A stretch of DNA of 18,101 bases from an uncultured Roseiflexaceae bacterium (lineage in GTDB: Bacteria > Chloroflexota > Chloroflexia > Chloroflexales > Roseiflexaceae), in assembly GCA_937988885.1 (NCBI GenBank), contig CALKHR010000069.1:1-18101 (forward strand), written 5' to 3'. The translations under genes were made by a program, and so were the position numbers. Below are positions 7,762 through 15,893 of this stretch, in pieces; within the stretch, counting starts at the first letter, position 1, and each line of letters begins with the position of its first letter. Under the pieces are notes generated by a model. That model was not told the DNA's origin, made no database searches, and saw nothing but the letters and a program-made list of their open reading frames with translations.

Positions 7762-7770
7762 TGGTAGGAT
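7762..7770 (+). promoter_or_regulatory. Possible extended -10 promoter of the MFS gene
   Basis: TGGTAGGAT carries the extended TG but a weaker hexamer (TAGGAT). Transcription would begin near 7777, leaving a leader of about 62 bases before the GTG start. No good -35 box is present. Confidence 0.35.
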
Positions 7771-7838
7771 GAGCGCGACAACGCCGCCACAATGCTCATC
7801 CCACGTCTATTTGCAATATCAACAGGAAGGACGGTCAC

Positions 7839-9353
7839 GTGTCGCGACAACGCGTGGTTTTAACCACTATTGGCATTATGCTCAGTCTGTTCCTTGCCTC
7901 GATGGAAGGGACCGTTATCTCGACCGCCATGCCGACGATCGCAACGCAGCTTGGCGGCCTCGAATGGTATAGTTGGGTGTTCTCGGCCTATATGCTCGCC
8001 TCGACGACCACGGTGCCGTTGTTTGGCAAGCTCTCCGATATCTACGGTCGCCGCCTGATTTACGCCATTGCGATGGTCTTCTTTCTAGGAGGCTCGTTGC
8101 TGTGCGGCATCGCGCAGTCGATGGAGCAACTGATCCTGTTCCGCGTGGTGCAGGGCTTGGGCGCAGGCGGTCTGATGCCACTGGCCTTCATTATCGTGGG
8201 CGATATGTTCACGCTCGAACAGCGCGCCAAGATGCAGGGTTTGTTCTCGGGTGTGTGGGGCGTCTCCTCGGTGATTGGGCCGCTGTTGGGTGGTTTCCTC
8301 GTTGATCAGATCAGTTGGCCGTGGGTGTTCTACATCAACATTCCGTTCGGTTTGGTGGCCTGCGCGCTGGTCTGGTTCTCGTGGGTGGATCGGCCCAGAA
8401 CTGGCACGACGCGCCCCGCGATCGATTACCTTGGCGCGGCGCTGCTCTCGGCTGCCGTTGTCGCGCTCCTGCTGGGGCTGTTTGAACTAGGCTCCGCGTT
8501 CAGCACGGTATTGCTACTCAGCTCGGTGATGCTGTTTGTTGCGCTCTTCTGGGTCGAGCAGCGCGCCCCCGATCCGGTGCTGCCCCTGCGGCTCTTCCGC
8601 GACCGCACGTTCGCGATCGCCTGCGCCAACGGCGTGCTGGCGGGATGGTCGATGTTCGGCAGCATCTCGTTCGTGCCGTTGTTTGTGCAGGCCGTGTTGG
8701 GCACTAGCGCCACGCAGGCCGGAATCACGCTGATGCCGATGATGCTGGGTTGGGTGGGCGCGAGTATTATCGGCAGCCGCCTGCTGCTGCGCATGAGCTA
8801 TCGCACCCTGGCCCTGCTGGGCATGAGCCTGCTGTCATTGGGTATGTTCTCGATGACCTTCAACAACGCCAACACACCGCAGATTGTGCTGTTGATCAAC
8901 CTGGGTTTGATGGGTATCGGCATGGGCCTGACGATCCCCTCGTTCCTGATCGCCGTCCAGAGTACGGTGCCGCCGCGCGATCTCGGCTCAGCCACTTCGG
9001 TGGTGCAGTTCGCCCGCAGCATTGGCGGCACGCTGGGCGTGAGCGTGATGGGCGTGGCGCTCAGCATGCGCTTGGCCTCAGCGATGATCGCGGCGGGCCT
9101 CGATCCGAACACTGTCTCAGTCGATGAGTTGATCGACCCGTTGCCAAACAGTGATCCCAGCGCACTCTTGGAGGGCGCCCTGCGCGGCGCGCTCGCCTCG
9201 GCTATCCAGGTCGTATTTGTGATCGCGCTTGTGGCGGCGGTGGGCGCGCTGATCGTCACCTTCTTCGCGCCGCGCGGCAGCATCGCGCAGATCGCCGCCG
9301 ACCGCAAAGCCGAGCGAGACGCCAACCTGAGCAGTTCTTCTGCGAGCGATTAA
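7839..9353 (+). CDS. MFS drug/solute exporter, DHA2 (EmrB/QacA) family, 14 membrane helices
   Basis: A proton-driven inner-membrane antiporter, 504 residues, the usual length for the 14-helix DHA2 family. The family motifs are SMEGTVISTAMPTI in helix 1 (21-34, normally LDxTxVNxALP, here with Glu instead of Asp), motif A GKLSDIYGRR (63-72), motif B FRVVQGLGAGG (101-111), antiporter motif C GVWGVSSVIGPLLGG (138-152) and YINIPFG (165-171). Hydrophobic segments recur to about residue 475, ending in a short polar tail. The start is GTG at 7839, supported by AGGAAGG 8 bases upstream. The gene is divergent from the SDR operon and shares its control region. Multidrug export is the family default, but the true substrate is unknown and might be the product of the neighbouring SDR/QueA-like genes (inference). 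Confidence 0.93.
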   Translation: MSRQRVVLTTIGIMLSLFLASMEGTVISTAMPTIATQLGGLEWYSWVFSAYMLASTTTVPLFGKLSDIYGRRLIYAIAMVFFLGGSLLCGIAQSMEQLILFRVVQGLGAGGLMPLAFIIVGDMFTLEQRAKMQGLFSGVWGVSSVIGPLLGGFLVDQISWPWVFYINIPFGLVACALVWFSWVDRPRTGTTRPAIDYLGAALLSAAVVALLLGLFELGSAFSTVLLLSSVMLFVALFWVEQRAPDPVLPLRLFRDRTFAIACANGVLAGWSMFGSISFVPLFVQAVLGTSATQAGITLMPMMLGWVGASIIGSRLLLRMSYRTLALLGMSLLSLGMFSMTFNNANTPQIVLLINLGLMGIGMGLTIPSFLIAVQSTVPPRDLGSATSVVQFARSIGGTLGVSVMGVALSMRLASAMIAAGLDPNTVSVDELIDPLPNSDPSALLEGALRGALASAIQVVFVIALVAAVGALIVTFFAPRGSIAQIAADRKAERDANLSSSSASD

Positions 9354-9365
9354 ACCGCAGCGCTA

Positions 9366-9374
9366 TGGTATACT
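9366..9374 (+). promoter_or_regulatory. Probable extended -10 promoter for the glycosyltransferase/nuclease pair
   Basis: TGGTATACT lies 33 bases before ATG 9408, in the 54-base gap after the MFS gene. The predicted start is near 9381. A purine-rich GAAGAGA follows as a modest ribosome-binding site about 8 bases before the ATG. No -35 consensus is seen. Confidence 0.55.
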
Positions 9375-9407
9375 TGCCTGCGATTTCGCTACTGAAGAGA
9401 ACAGTTC

Positions 9408-11963
9408 ATGGCTCACAGATCAATCGAGGCAGCAGCGTCTTCGCATGCAGTTCCTACTTCGTCGTCACGGATAGTCTCACGTATCATCCCGATATGGCCC
9501 GTACTGCTCACGCTGCTGATCGCGCTGGTCGGCCTGATGCTGGTACTGCGCTCATCGCCGAGTTGGACGCTCGATCTCGGCGAGGGCGGGGATAGCCGCT
9601 GGATTACGGGGATGCTGCGGCGCGAACGCGATGCGGCCAACGGCACCTCGTTCCGCTGGAGCGAGCCGGAGGCGCTGGTGTGGCTGCCGGGCAGCGAGTT
9701 CGGCTCCTACTCGCTCGATTTCCGCGCGTACCACGAGGCCGCGCTGGTGGGTGAGCGCACATTGCACCTGCGGCGCGGTGGCCGCGACCTGGGCACGGTG
9801 CCGATGCAGGAGGGCTGGCGGGTGTACCGCGTGTTGTTGCCTGGCTCGGCCTACGACGCGGGCCTGCGCCTCGCCCCGCTGGAACTCAGCATGGAAGCGG
9901 TGCGCGTGCCCGGCGACACCACGGATCGCGGGATGCCGCTGGACTGGCTGCGCATCAAGCCAACGGGCCAGGAGCCGCCCTGGCGCGCCCTGCTGCTGTT
10001 CTGGCCGTTGGTGCTGGTGAGTAGCTGGCTCTGGCAACTCGACAAGCTGTGGCCGCTCGGCGCGCCGGAACGCCGTGGCATGCGCGTCGCCATTCCGCTC
10101 GCCATCGTGGCGGGGGCGCTGATCGTGTGGGCGATTCGCGCACCGACCAGTTTGGCCGTGGCACTGCCACCCACACCCTGGTTGCTGGGCAGCGCCAGCG
10201 TGCTGTTGGTGATGGTCTGGGTGGCGCCTTGGCGCGCTCGCCTCAGCGACACACAGCGCATGTGGGGCAGCATTGGCCTGCTGGTGATCGGCCAGTTGCT
10301 CTTGTTCAGCCAGACCGCGATTTGGCTGGGGATCGCCTTAGCGCTGCTGGGCATGCTGCTGTTGCCGCAACAGTGGTTCGATTGGCTGAGCGATACGCCA
10401 ACCGAGCGTGCCTCCGGCTTCGCACCCACACTGGCGCTGCTCGGACTGTTCGTGTTGGCGCTGGCCCTGCGCTACTACCGCCTGCCCGAGTTGCCCTACG
10501 GCCTGTGGCGCGATGAGGGCCGTCACGCCCTCGAAGCCTACAAGATGCTCACCGACGCAAGCTACCGCCCCGCCTACATCCCCCACGGCGTCGATCTGCC
10601 GGGCTTGGGCCTGGCGCCGTTCGCCTTCGCGATCAAGTTCCTGGGCATTCACGCCTGGACGTTGCGCAGCATCACGGCCTTCGCGGGCGCGCTCGCCGTG
10701 CTGCCGCTCTACGGCCTGGTGCGTCGGTTGTACGGCGTGCCCGCCGGACTGCTGGCCGCTGCGCTGTTGGCCTGCTCGCACTGGGGCATCGCGATCAGCC
10801 GCTTCTCGTTCCCCACCATCTTCGATCCGCTGTTGCAGTTGACCGCGCTCTGGCTGCTGGTGGTCTGCTTCGATTGGTGGCGCAAGGCGCGGCCCAACCT
10901 GGCGCTCGGCGGCCTGTTCCTGGCTGGCGCGTGCCTGGGCTTGGCACTCCAGACCTACCACACTGGGCGGATCGGCCTGGCGACGGCAGGGCTGTTGACG
11001 CTCTTGCTGGCGTTGCGGGCCTGGCAGCAGTGGCGGCGCTGGACGCTGGGAGTGGCGACGTTCGGGCTGGGCTTTGTGATCGCCGCGAGTCCGCTGATCA
11101 TTTACGCGCTCACCGATCCCGATGCGTTCAACGTGCGCGTCGGCACGGTGTTTCTGCTGGCCGAACTGCCCGACGAAAAGAGCGCGCTACTCACCAAACT
11201 CGACGATGCGGTGGGCAAGCACCTGCTGATGTTCAATGTGCGGGGCGATAACAACGGGCGACACGTCAACCCCGATGCGCCGATGCTGGATGCGCTTAGC
11301 GGTTTGGGGCTGTTGCTGGGCTTGGCCGCCTTGTTGCCGCGCTGGCGTGATTGGCGCACGCTGTTCGTGCTGGGAGCGTTTGCGATCGGGCTTGCGCCGA
11401 GCGTCCTGTCGGTCGAGAGCCCCCACGCGATGCGCAGCATCGACGCGCTGCCCATCGCCTGCCTGATCGGCGCGCTGGGTCTGATCGGCGTGCTGCGCGT
11501 GATGCGCGCCCGCCCCGTGGTGATGCGCTCGGCGGCGCTGACAAGCGTGCTGCTCGTGCTCGTGCTGAACGGCTGGGTCTACTTCGTGTCGATGCCCAGC
11601 AACCCGCTGGTCTGGACGACCTCCTACCCGTACCACACACAGATCGGCACCTACATCCGCAATATCGCCGATACACGCGGCCCCGAGGCGACGGCGCGGG
11701 TCTACGTGCCCGCCGCGCTGGCCGAGAACGCGGTGTTCGAGTTTTTGACGCTCGAACTGCCCGTGCACACCTTCGATGAGCGCTCGCTGCCGCAACAGTT
11801 GCCCGATGATGCGCTGGTGGTCTTGCCGAGCACCAACCTGGGCAAATCGGCGCGGACGCTGCTGGAACAGCGCGGTATACTGCTTGATGAACAGGAACGA
11901 GGTCCACTGTTACCTGATGCGAGTGGCCCGGTATTTACGGCGTATCGAGTGAAGGTTCCCTGA
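9408..11963 (+). CDS. Large membrane GT-C glycosyltransferase, ArnT/PMT-like (GT39/GT83 type)
   Basis: These enzymes move a sugar from a polyprenyl-phosphate donor to a lipid or protein outside the membrane. In the 851-residue protein a first membrane helix (about 27-47) is followed by a predicted extracytoplasmic segment of about 140 residues. That segment contains GDSRWITGMLRRE and WLPGSEFGSYSLDFRAY. Many more hydrophobic segments follow from about 195 to 730. The GT-C acidic motif is GLWRDEGRHALEAY, with D369-E370 in the first large external loop as in ArnT/PMT enzymes. SFPTIFDPLLQL and QTYHTGRIGLAT match later conserved stretches of PMT_2-type proteins. A C-terminal soluble part of about 110 residues (740-851) resembles the periplasmic tails of GT-C proteins. 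The inserted N-terminal external domain is unusual. The acceptor is unknown. The TGA stop overlaps the next ATG by one base, indicating coupled translation. Confidence 0.85.
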   Translation: MAHRSIEAAASSHAVPTSSSRIVSRIIPIWPVLLTLLIALVGLMLVLRSSPSWTLDLGEGGDSRWITGMLRRERDAANGTSFRWSEPEALVWLPGSEFGSYSLDFRAYHEAALVGERTLHLRRGGRDLGTVPMQEGWRVYRVLLPGSAYDAGLRLAPLELSMEAVRVPGDTTDRGMPLDWLRIKPTGQEPPWRALLLFWPLVLVSSWLWQLDKLWPLGAPERRGMRVAIPLAIVAGALIVWAIRAPTSLAVALPPTPWLLGSASVLLVMVWVAPWRARLSDTQRMWGSIGLLVIGQLLLFSQTAIWLGIALALLGMLLLPQQWFDWLSDTPTERASGFAPTLALLGLFVLALALRYYRLPELPYGLWRDEGRHALEAYKMLTDASYRPAYIPHGVDLPGLGLAPFAFAIKFLGIHAWTLRSITAFAGALAVLPLYGLVRRLYGVPAGLLAAALLACSHWGIAISRFSFPTIFDPLLQLTALWLLVVCFDWWRKARPNLALGGLFLAGACLGLALQTYHTGRIGLATAGLLTLLLALRAWQQWRRWTLGVATFGLGFVIAASPLIIYALTDPDAFNVRVGTVFLLAELPDEKSALLTKLDDAVGKHLLMFNVRGDNNGRHVNPDAPMLDALSGLGLLLGLAALLPRWRDWRTLFVLGAFAIGLAPSVLSVESPHAMRSIDALPIACLIGALGLIGVLRVMRARPVVMRSAALTSVLLVLVLNGWVYFVSMPSNPLVWTTSYPYHTQIGTYIRNIADTRGPEATARVYVPAALAENAVFEFLTLELPVHTFDERSLPQQLPDDALVVLPSTNLGKSARTLLEQRGILLDEQERGPLLPDASGPVFTAYRVKVP

Positions 11964-14503
11964 TGGAGATCGAGTTTCTTGGTGGTGCGAGTGGCGTAGG
12001 AGCCAGTTCCGTATTGGTGGAACTGGCGGGACGGCGGGTGCTGATCGACGCTGGCGTGCGGATGGGCGGTCGCGATCGGCTGCCCGACCTGGCCGCGCTG
12101 GAACGGCACCACCTCTCGGCGATCTTTGTGACCCACGCCCACGCCGACCATATCGGTGCGCTGCCGTTGGTGCACCAGCATATGCCGCACGTGCCGATCT
12201 ACGCGACGCCCGCCACCATCCGCTTGATCGAGGTGATGTTGGCCGATGCGGTGCGCGTGATGGCCCGCCGCGCTGCCGAAGAGCTTGAGTTTCCGCTGTA
12301 CGACGATGCGCTGGTGGCCTCAATGCTGCGGGTGTTGCGTCCACTGCGCCCCGATGAGCAAAGCATTGCCGAGTTGCCGAATGTGACGCTGCACGCCAAG
12401 CGGGCCGGACACGTGGCGGGCGCGGTGAGTTTGGGCTTCGATGCGCCCGATGGTCGCCTGGTGATCTCGGGTGATGTGAGCGTGGCGGCGCAGCGCAGCA
12501 TCCTCGGAGCTATCGTGCCCGCGCCCAAGCGCCCGCACCTGCTGGTGCTGGAATCGACCTACGGCGCGCGGATGCACCCCAACCGACGGATGGAGGAGCA
12601 GCGCCTGGCGCAGGCGGTGGCCGAATGGGTGCAACGGGGCCACGTGCTGATTCCGGCGTTCGCACTGGGCCGTGCTCAGGAAGTGATTCTGATCCTGCGA
12701 GCCGCCCAACGCGACGGCCTGATCCCCGAGTTCCCGATCTACATCGATGGGCTGGTGCGCACAGTTTGCGCGGCCTACGTCAGTTTCCCCGAGGCACTCA
12801 CGCCCGCGCTGCGCAACCACCTGTTGCGGGGCGGCAAGCCGTTTGTGGGTGGCTCCGTGCGCAGCGTTGAGACGCCGATGCAGCGCGAACGCATTTTGGA
12901 AGGGCCGCCCTGCTGCATCATCGCCAGCAGCGGCATGCTGACGGGCGGGCCGAGCGCGTTCTACGCGGCGCGGCTGGTCGAGCGACCCGATGCGGCGATT
13001 GTGGTGACCGGTTATCAGGACGAGGAGGCACCCGGACGGCGGCTGCTCGAACTGGCCGAGCAATCGGGTGGCGGCGAGATCACCATCGAGGGGCGCACGC
13101 TGCCGTTGCGCTGCCAGGTGGCGAAGTACGCGCTCAGTGCGCACGCCGACGGCAGCGAGTTGACGGGCTTGGTGCGGGCGCTGCAGCCGAAGACGGTGGC
13201 GCTGGTGCACGGCGATCCCGATGCCCGCACGGCGCTGGCGGCGCAGTTGCACGGCTTGGCCGAGGTGGTGCTGCCGCAGGATGGCGATGCGCTCACGGTC
13301 GCCGCCAACGAGCAGGGTGGCCAACGGCGGGTGTTGCGCACCGCGCCGGAGCCGAGCGCTCCACTCGCGATCGGGCAGGGCGCGCCGTTCGACGCGGCTG
13401 CGCTGGAAGTAGTGTGGCAGCGCCTCAACGACGGCTCGGGCGTGCAGACGCTCAGTCTGCGCGAGTTGATGCGGCTGTGGTTCGGCGATGCGCCTCCCGA
13501 CGATGCCGAGGAGCAGATCGCGGCGGCGCTGAACGGGCCGCAGGTACACTTCGCGCCAGTGACGGGAGCGAGTGGGCTGTGGCGCTTGCGCCTTAGCGAT
13601 GAGATCCGCCGAGAGTTGGCTACGGGTGGGCTGCGCGCGGGGCCGAACCGCCCGAACCAATCCAAGCTGCAAGAGTTGATCGACGTCTACTTGGGCGATG
13701 CGCCGGATCTCTACCGCCGCAGCATCAACGCCAGCAGCGGCGCGATCACGTTGAGTTTCTTCTTCCCGAAGGTGGCGCAGCAGCGCTACGCGGCGCAGTT
13801 GGCGGCGCTGGCCCAGGAGGCGGGTGTCGAGGTGAGTGTGAGCAGCGCGCCCCATCAGCAGGCGCTGGCCGATGCCGCCACCGCGTTGTTGCCGCCGGGC
13901 CTGCGCTTGTTGCGCACGCCATCGCTGAAGTTGGATACCGAGGTGGTGCAGATGCGCTGCGAGGGCGAGGCCGATCCGGCGACGTTGCGCGCGGCGGAGG
14001 CGGCCTTCCTGGAGCAGACGGGCTGGCGGTTGGAGATCATCACCAGTGCGCCTACGGTAGTGCCAACAAGCCTGACGGTGGTGGCGAACCCTGGACGGGA
14101 GCCGGTTTCACAGCAGGAGGCGCTTGAATGCGCCCGTACGTTGTTCCCGGGCTACCTGGGCTGCTATAAGATCAGCGTTGATCTGACGTCGCACACGCTG
14201 ACGCTGCGTTTCTACTTCCCCGAACGGGCGGCGAGCGTGCATGCCGAGCGGATCGCGCAGTTGGCCGATAGCACTGGCTGGACGATCAAGCTGCACCCAC
14301 AGGCGCATCAGGAGGCGTTGCAGCGCGCGGTGGGTGAGGTGCTGCCCGAATCGGCGCAGGTGGAAGGGCGGCCATCGCTCGATCAGGGGCGGCGGCTGGT
14401 GGTAGCGCGTTATCGTGGCTCGCTCACGCCCGAGCAGGTGCAGGCCGCCCAGCGCGATTTCGCCGAGCGCACTGGTTGGACGCTGACGTTGTCCGGCGGC
14501 TAA
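11963..14503 (+). CDS. Metallo-beta-lactamase/beta-CASP ribonuclease-like protein with a duplicated C-terminal domain
   Basis: An 846-residue cytoplasmic protein. Residues 1-445 form an MBL/beta-CASP nuclease core of the CPSF73/YSH1-like type. The motifs are HAHADH (58-63), AGHVAGA with H150, GDVS with D171, beta-CASP motif A ESTYG (E197), PAFALGRAQE (231-240), SSGMLTGG (322-329), motif B SAHAD (H394) and motif C VHGD (H416). A His rather than Val at motif C is the signature of RNA-acting members, so RNA is the likely substrate. Residues about 470-560 form a linker with SLRELMRLWFGDAP. Residues 566-692 and 716-843 are two copies of a domain of about 127 residues. Each copy ends two subunits with [AT]G[VW]xxx[VIL], at 620, 686, 771 and 837. 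The ATG overlaps the glycosyltransferase TGA. No tail like this is present in standard RNase J. The endo- or exonuclease mode is undetermined. Confidence 0.88.
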   Translation: MEIEFLGGASGVGASSVLVELAGRRVLIDAGVRMGGRDRLPDLAALERHHLSAIFVTHAHADHIGALPLVHQHMPHVPIYATPATIRLIEVMLADAVRVMARRAAEELEFPLYDDALVASMLRVLRPLRPDEQSIAELPNVTLHAKRAGHVAGAVSLGFDAPDGRLVISGDVSVAAQRSILGAIVPAPKRPHLLVLESTYGARMHPNRRMEEQRLAQAVAEWVQRGHVLIPAFALGRAQEVILILRAAQRDGLIPEFPIYIDGLVRTVCAAYVSFPEALTPALRNHLLRGGKPFVGGSVRSVETPMQRERILEGPPCCIIASSGMLTGGPSAFYAARLVERPDAAIVVTGYQDEEAPGRRLLELAEQSGGGEITIEGRTLPLRCQVAKYALSAHADGSELTGLVRALQPKTVALVHGDPDARTALAAQLHGLAEVVLPQDGDALTVAANEQGGQRRVLRTAPEPSAPLAIGQGAPFDAAALEVVWQRLNDGSGVQTLSLRELMRLWFGDAPPDDAEEQIAAALNGPQVHFAPVTGASGLWRLRLSDEIRRELATGGLRAGPNRPNQSKLQELIDVYLGDAPDLYRRSINASSGAITLSFFFPKVAQQRYAAQLAALAQEAGVEVSVSSAPHQQALADAATALLPPGLRLLRTPSLKLDTEVVQMRCEGEADPATLRAAEAAFLEQTGWRLEIITSAPTVVPTSLTVVANPGREPVSQQEALECARTLFPGYLGCYKISVDLTSHTLTLRFYFPERAASVHAERIAQLADSTGWTIKLHPQAHQEALQRAVGEVLPESAQVEGRPSLDQGRRLVVARYRGSLTPEQVQAAQRDFAERTGWTLTLSGG

Positions 14504-14658
14504 CGCGCCGCAGCGCTGCGCAAGCTGTCGTCGAGGCGCCAGCTCTGGGTATCACGTGGGCATGGGGCCTGGCTTTTCGGGTTGACGACGCGCTCTCTTT
14601 TCCCAAAAATACAGATGGTGAGTGGCTACGAGCGCTAGTGGTATAATGCATCTCGCCT
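14504..14658 (+). other. Intergenic region after the beta-CASP gene
   Basis: These 155 bases contain a 10-base palindrome GCAGCGCTGC (14510-14519), a short AGCTG/CAGCT inverted repeat (14523-14527/14540-14544) and the GNAT promoter at the 3' end. No convincing terminator or reading frame was found. Confidence 0.5.
14639..14647 (+). promoter_or_regulatory. Extended -10 promoter giving a near-leaderless GNAT transcript
   Basis: TGGTATAAT has a perfect -10 hexamer (14642-14647) with the extended TG. The predicted start near 14654 is only about 5 bases before ATG 14659, and no Shine-Dalgarno can fit. A TTGACG at 14582-14587 is too far upstream to pair with it. Confidence 0.65.
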
Positions 14659-15810
14659 ATGTCAGAGAAACTTGAACTTCGTGCTGCGACGGCTCCGGGT
14701 GAATGGGCCGCGATGCAGGCGCTGTTGCCCGATCCGGCTGAGGCGACTTTGCACCGCAGCAGCCCGCGCTATCGTCCTTCGTTGACGCGCATTGCCCTGC
14801 GCGGCGATGTGGTGGTGGGCTGCGCGCTGTTGAGCCATCGGCGGGTGCGCTTGGGCGCGTCGGTGCTCGATGTCGGCGATGTGACGCGAATCGCGACGCT
14901 CGGCGACGATGCGACGCTGCACGAGGCGCTGCTGCTGGATAGCGTGGGCACGTTCTACGCCGAGGGCTTGCCGTTCGCCCGTGTGCTCCGGGCCGACCCG
15001 CGCTATACGCCGTATGGCTTTGCGCCGGTGTTGCACACGCAGCAGGTGGTGTTGGAGGCTTCGCCGAGCGCGTTGGGGCTGCCGTTGCGCGCCGCGCAGC
15101 CCGATGATCTCGATGATCTCGCAGCGATCGTCGATGCCAACGCCGATGCCGCGTTGCTCACCGAGTTGCGCGGACCGCCGGATTGGCGCTTTTGGCTGGC
15201 GAACCAGCCGATGGTGCTGGTGCTCGAGGATTCGCGTGGCCGTGTGAGCGCGTATGCGGCGCTTTCTGGCTCGATGGTGGTGCGCGAGGCGGCGGCGGTG
15301 GATGCTGGCGCGGCCCGAGACTTGTGCGCGGCGCTGCAGGTTTGGGCCGCGCAGCAGGGCTTGGCGCAGGTGGTGATGCGCACGTCGTTGAGCCAGGCGG
15401 TGGGTCGCGCGGCGCTGCAGTTGGGTGGTGCCGCCCATGTGCAGGCTGCGACGGCGCTGCAGCCCGATAGCGCGCTATACGGCGTAGTCGATCTGGCGGG
15501 GGCGCTGACGGCGTTGTCGCCCGTGTTGGAGCTGCGGCTGGCCCGTTCGCGCTACGCAAGTTGGAGCGGCCATATTCGCTTCGAGCTGGATTCCGAGCGG
15601 ATCACGTTGGCGTTCACCTATGGGCACGCCGCGCTGCTCGATGGCAGCGAGCCTGCCGATGTGCGTTTGCGCAACGTGACGTTGGCGGGGTTCGTGCAAT
15701 TAGTCTTGGGCTATCGCAGCGCCGCCGACCTTCGCGCCACGGGTGCGTTGCAGTGCGACGACACGGCATTGGGCTTGTTGGACGCAATCTTTCCTCCTTT
15801 GCCGTTCTAA
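14659..15810 (+). CDS. Eis-like GNAT-family protein with C-terminal SCP2-like domain
   Basis: A 383-residue protein with the three-part layout of the Eis/COG4552 acetyltransferases: two GNAT-like domains (about 1-135 and 140-275) and a C-terminal sterol-carrier-protein-2-like domain (about 285-383, SWSGHIRFELDSERITLAF ... GALQCDDTALGLLDAIFPP). The first domain includes RIALRGDVVVGCALLSHRRVRLG, and YTPYGFAPVL closes it as in GNATs. The acetyl-CoA P-loop position is occupied by DVTRIATLGDDATLHEALL, a poor match to the (Q/R)xxGxG/A signature, so activity is uncertain. Known Eis proteins acetylate amines such as aminoglycosides, but that substrate should not be assumed here. The ATG is 12 bases after the -10 hexamer. 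The gene is monocistronic in appearance, followed by the large palindrome at 15835-15893. Confidence 0.8.
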   Translation: MSEKLELRAATAPGEWAAMQALLPDPAEATLHRSSPRYRPSLTRIALRGDVVVGCALLSHRRVRLGASVLDVGDVTRIATLGDDATLHEALLLDSVGTFYAEGLPFARVLRADPRYTPYGFAPVLHTQQVVLEASPSALGLPLRAAQPDDLDDLAAIVDANADAALLTELRGPPDWRFWLANQPMVLVLEDSRGRVSAYAALSGSMVVREAAAVDAGAARDLCAALQVWAAQQGLAQVVMRTSLSQAVGRAALQLGGAAHVQAATALQPDSALYGVVDLAGALTALSPVLELRLARSRYASWSGHIRFELDSERITLAFTYGHAALLDGSEPADVRLRNVTLAGFVQLVLGYRSAADLRATGALQCDDTALGLLDAIFPPLPF

Positions 15811-15834
15811 CGAACGATCTCCTACTATTCATCG

Positions 15835-15893
15835 ATTTGTGTAAATCGAACATGGAAGGAAGGTGCTTCCATGTTGCAGCGCTTTACACAAAT
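15835..15893. repeat. Large nested palindrome between the GNAT and PucR genes
   Basis: The outer arms ATTTGTGTAAA (15835-15845) and TTTACACAAAT (15883-15893) are perfect 11-base inverted repeats. The inner arms AACATGGAAG (15849-15858) and CTTCCATGTT (15866-15875) are perfect over 10 bases with a 7-base loop. The C-G pairs 15847/15881 and 15848/15880 bridge them, leaving GCAG bulged. The left outer arm also forms a local CGATTT/AAATCG hairpin. The right arm contains TTTACA, a plausible -35 box. No T-run follows. Confidence 0.8.

Larger units (their letters stand above)
7561..7838. other. Divergent intergenic control region between the SDR and MFS genes
   Basis: These 278 bases hold the start signals of two divergent genes and no convincing reading frame of their own. 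Besides the elements listed separately there are short inverted repeats at 7659-7663/7671-7675 (AGGTC/GACCT) and 7714-7718/7727-7731 (CCTGT/ACAGG), plus an A-rich stretch at 7735-7760. No known riboswitch or T-box was recognised. Confidence 0.6.

Noticed and set aside
6844..7767. 307-residue plus-strand open frame opposite the SDR gene and its promoter
   Set aside because: It has no domain and overlaps a gene with complete SDR motifs and a strong ribosome-binding site. It also crosses the divergent control region.
10338..10961. Gln/Ala-rich minus-strand frame opposite the glycosyltransferase
   Set aside because: Its low-complexity composition is typical of antisense reading of Leu-rich membrane-protein codons, and there is no start signal.
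12320..13855. 511-residue minus-strand frame opposite the beta-CASP gene
   Set aside because: It is a shadow of a frame with full catalytic motifs. The product is Arg/His/Gln-rich and unrecognisable.
14538..14577. Possible terminator GCCAG...CTGGC followed by TTTT after the beta-CASP gene
   Set aside because: The arms are only 5 bases with a loop of about 26 bases, too weak to support a call.
14582..14613. TTGACG as a -35 box for the GNAT gene
   Set aside because: No acceptable -10 lies 16-18 bases downstream, and the clear TATAAT at 14642 is much too far away to be its partner.
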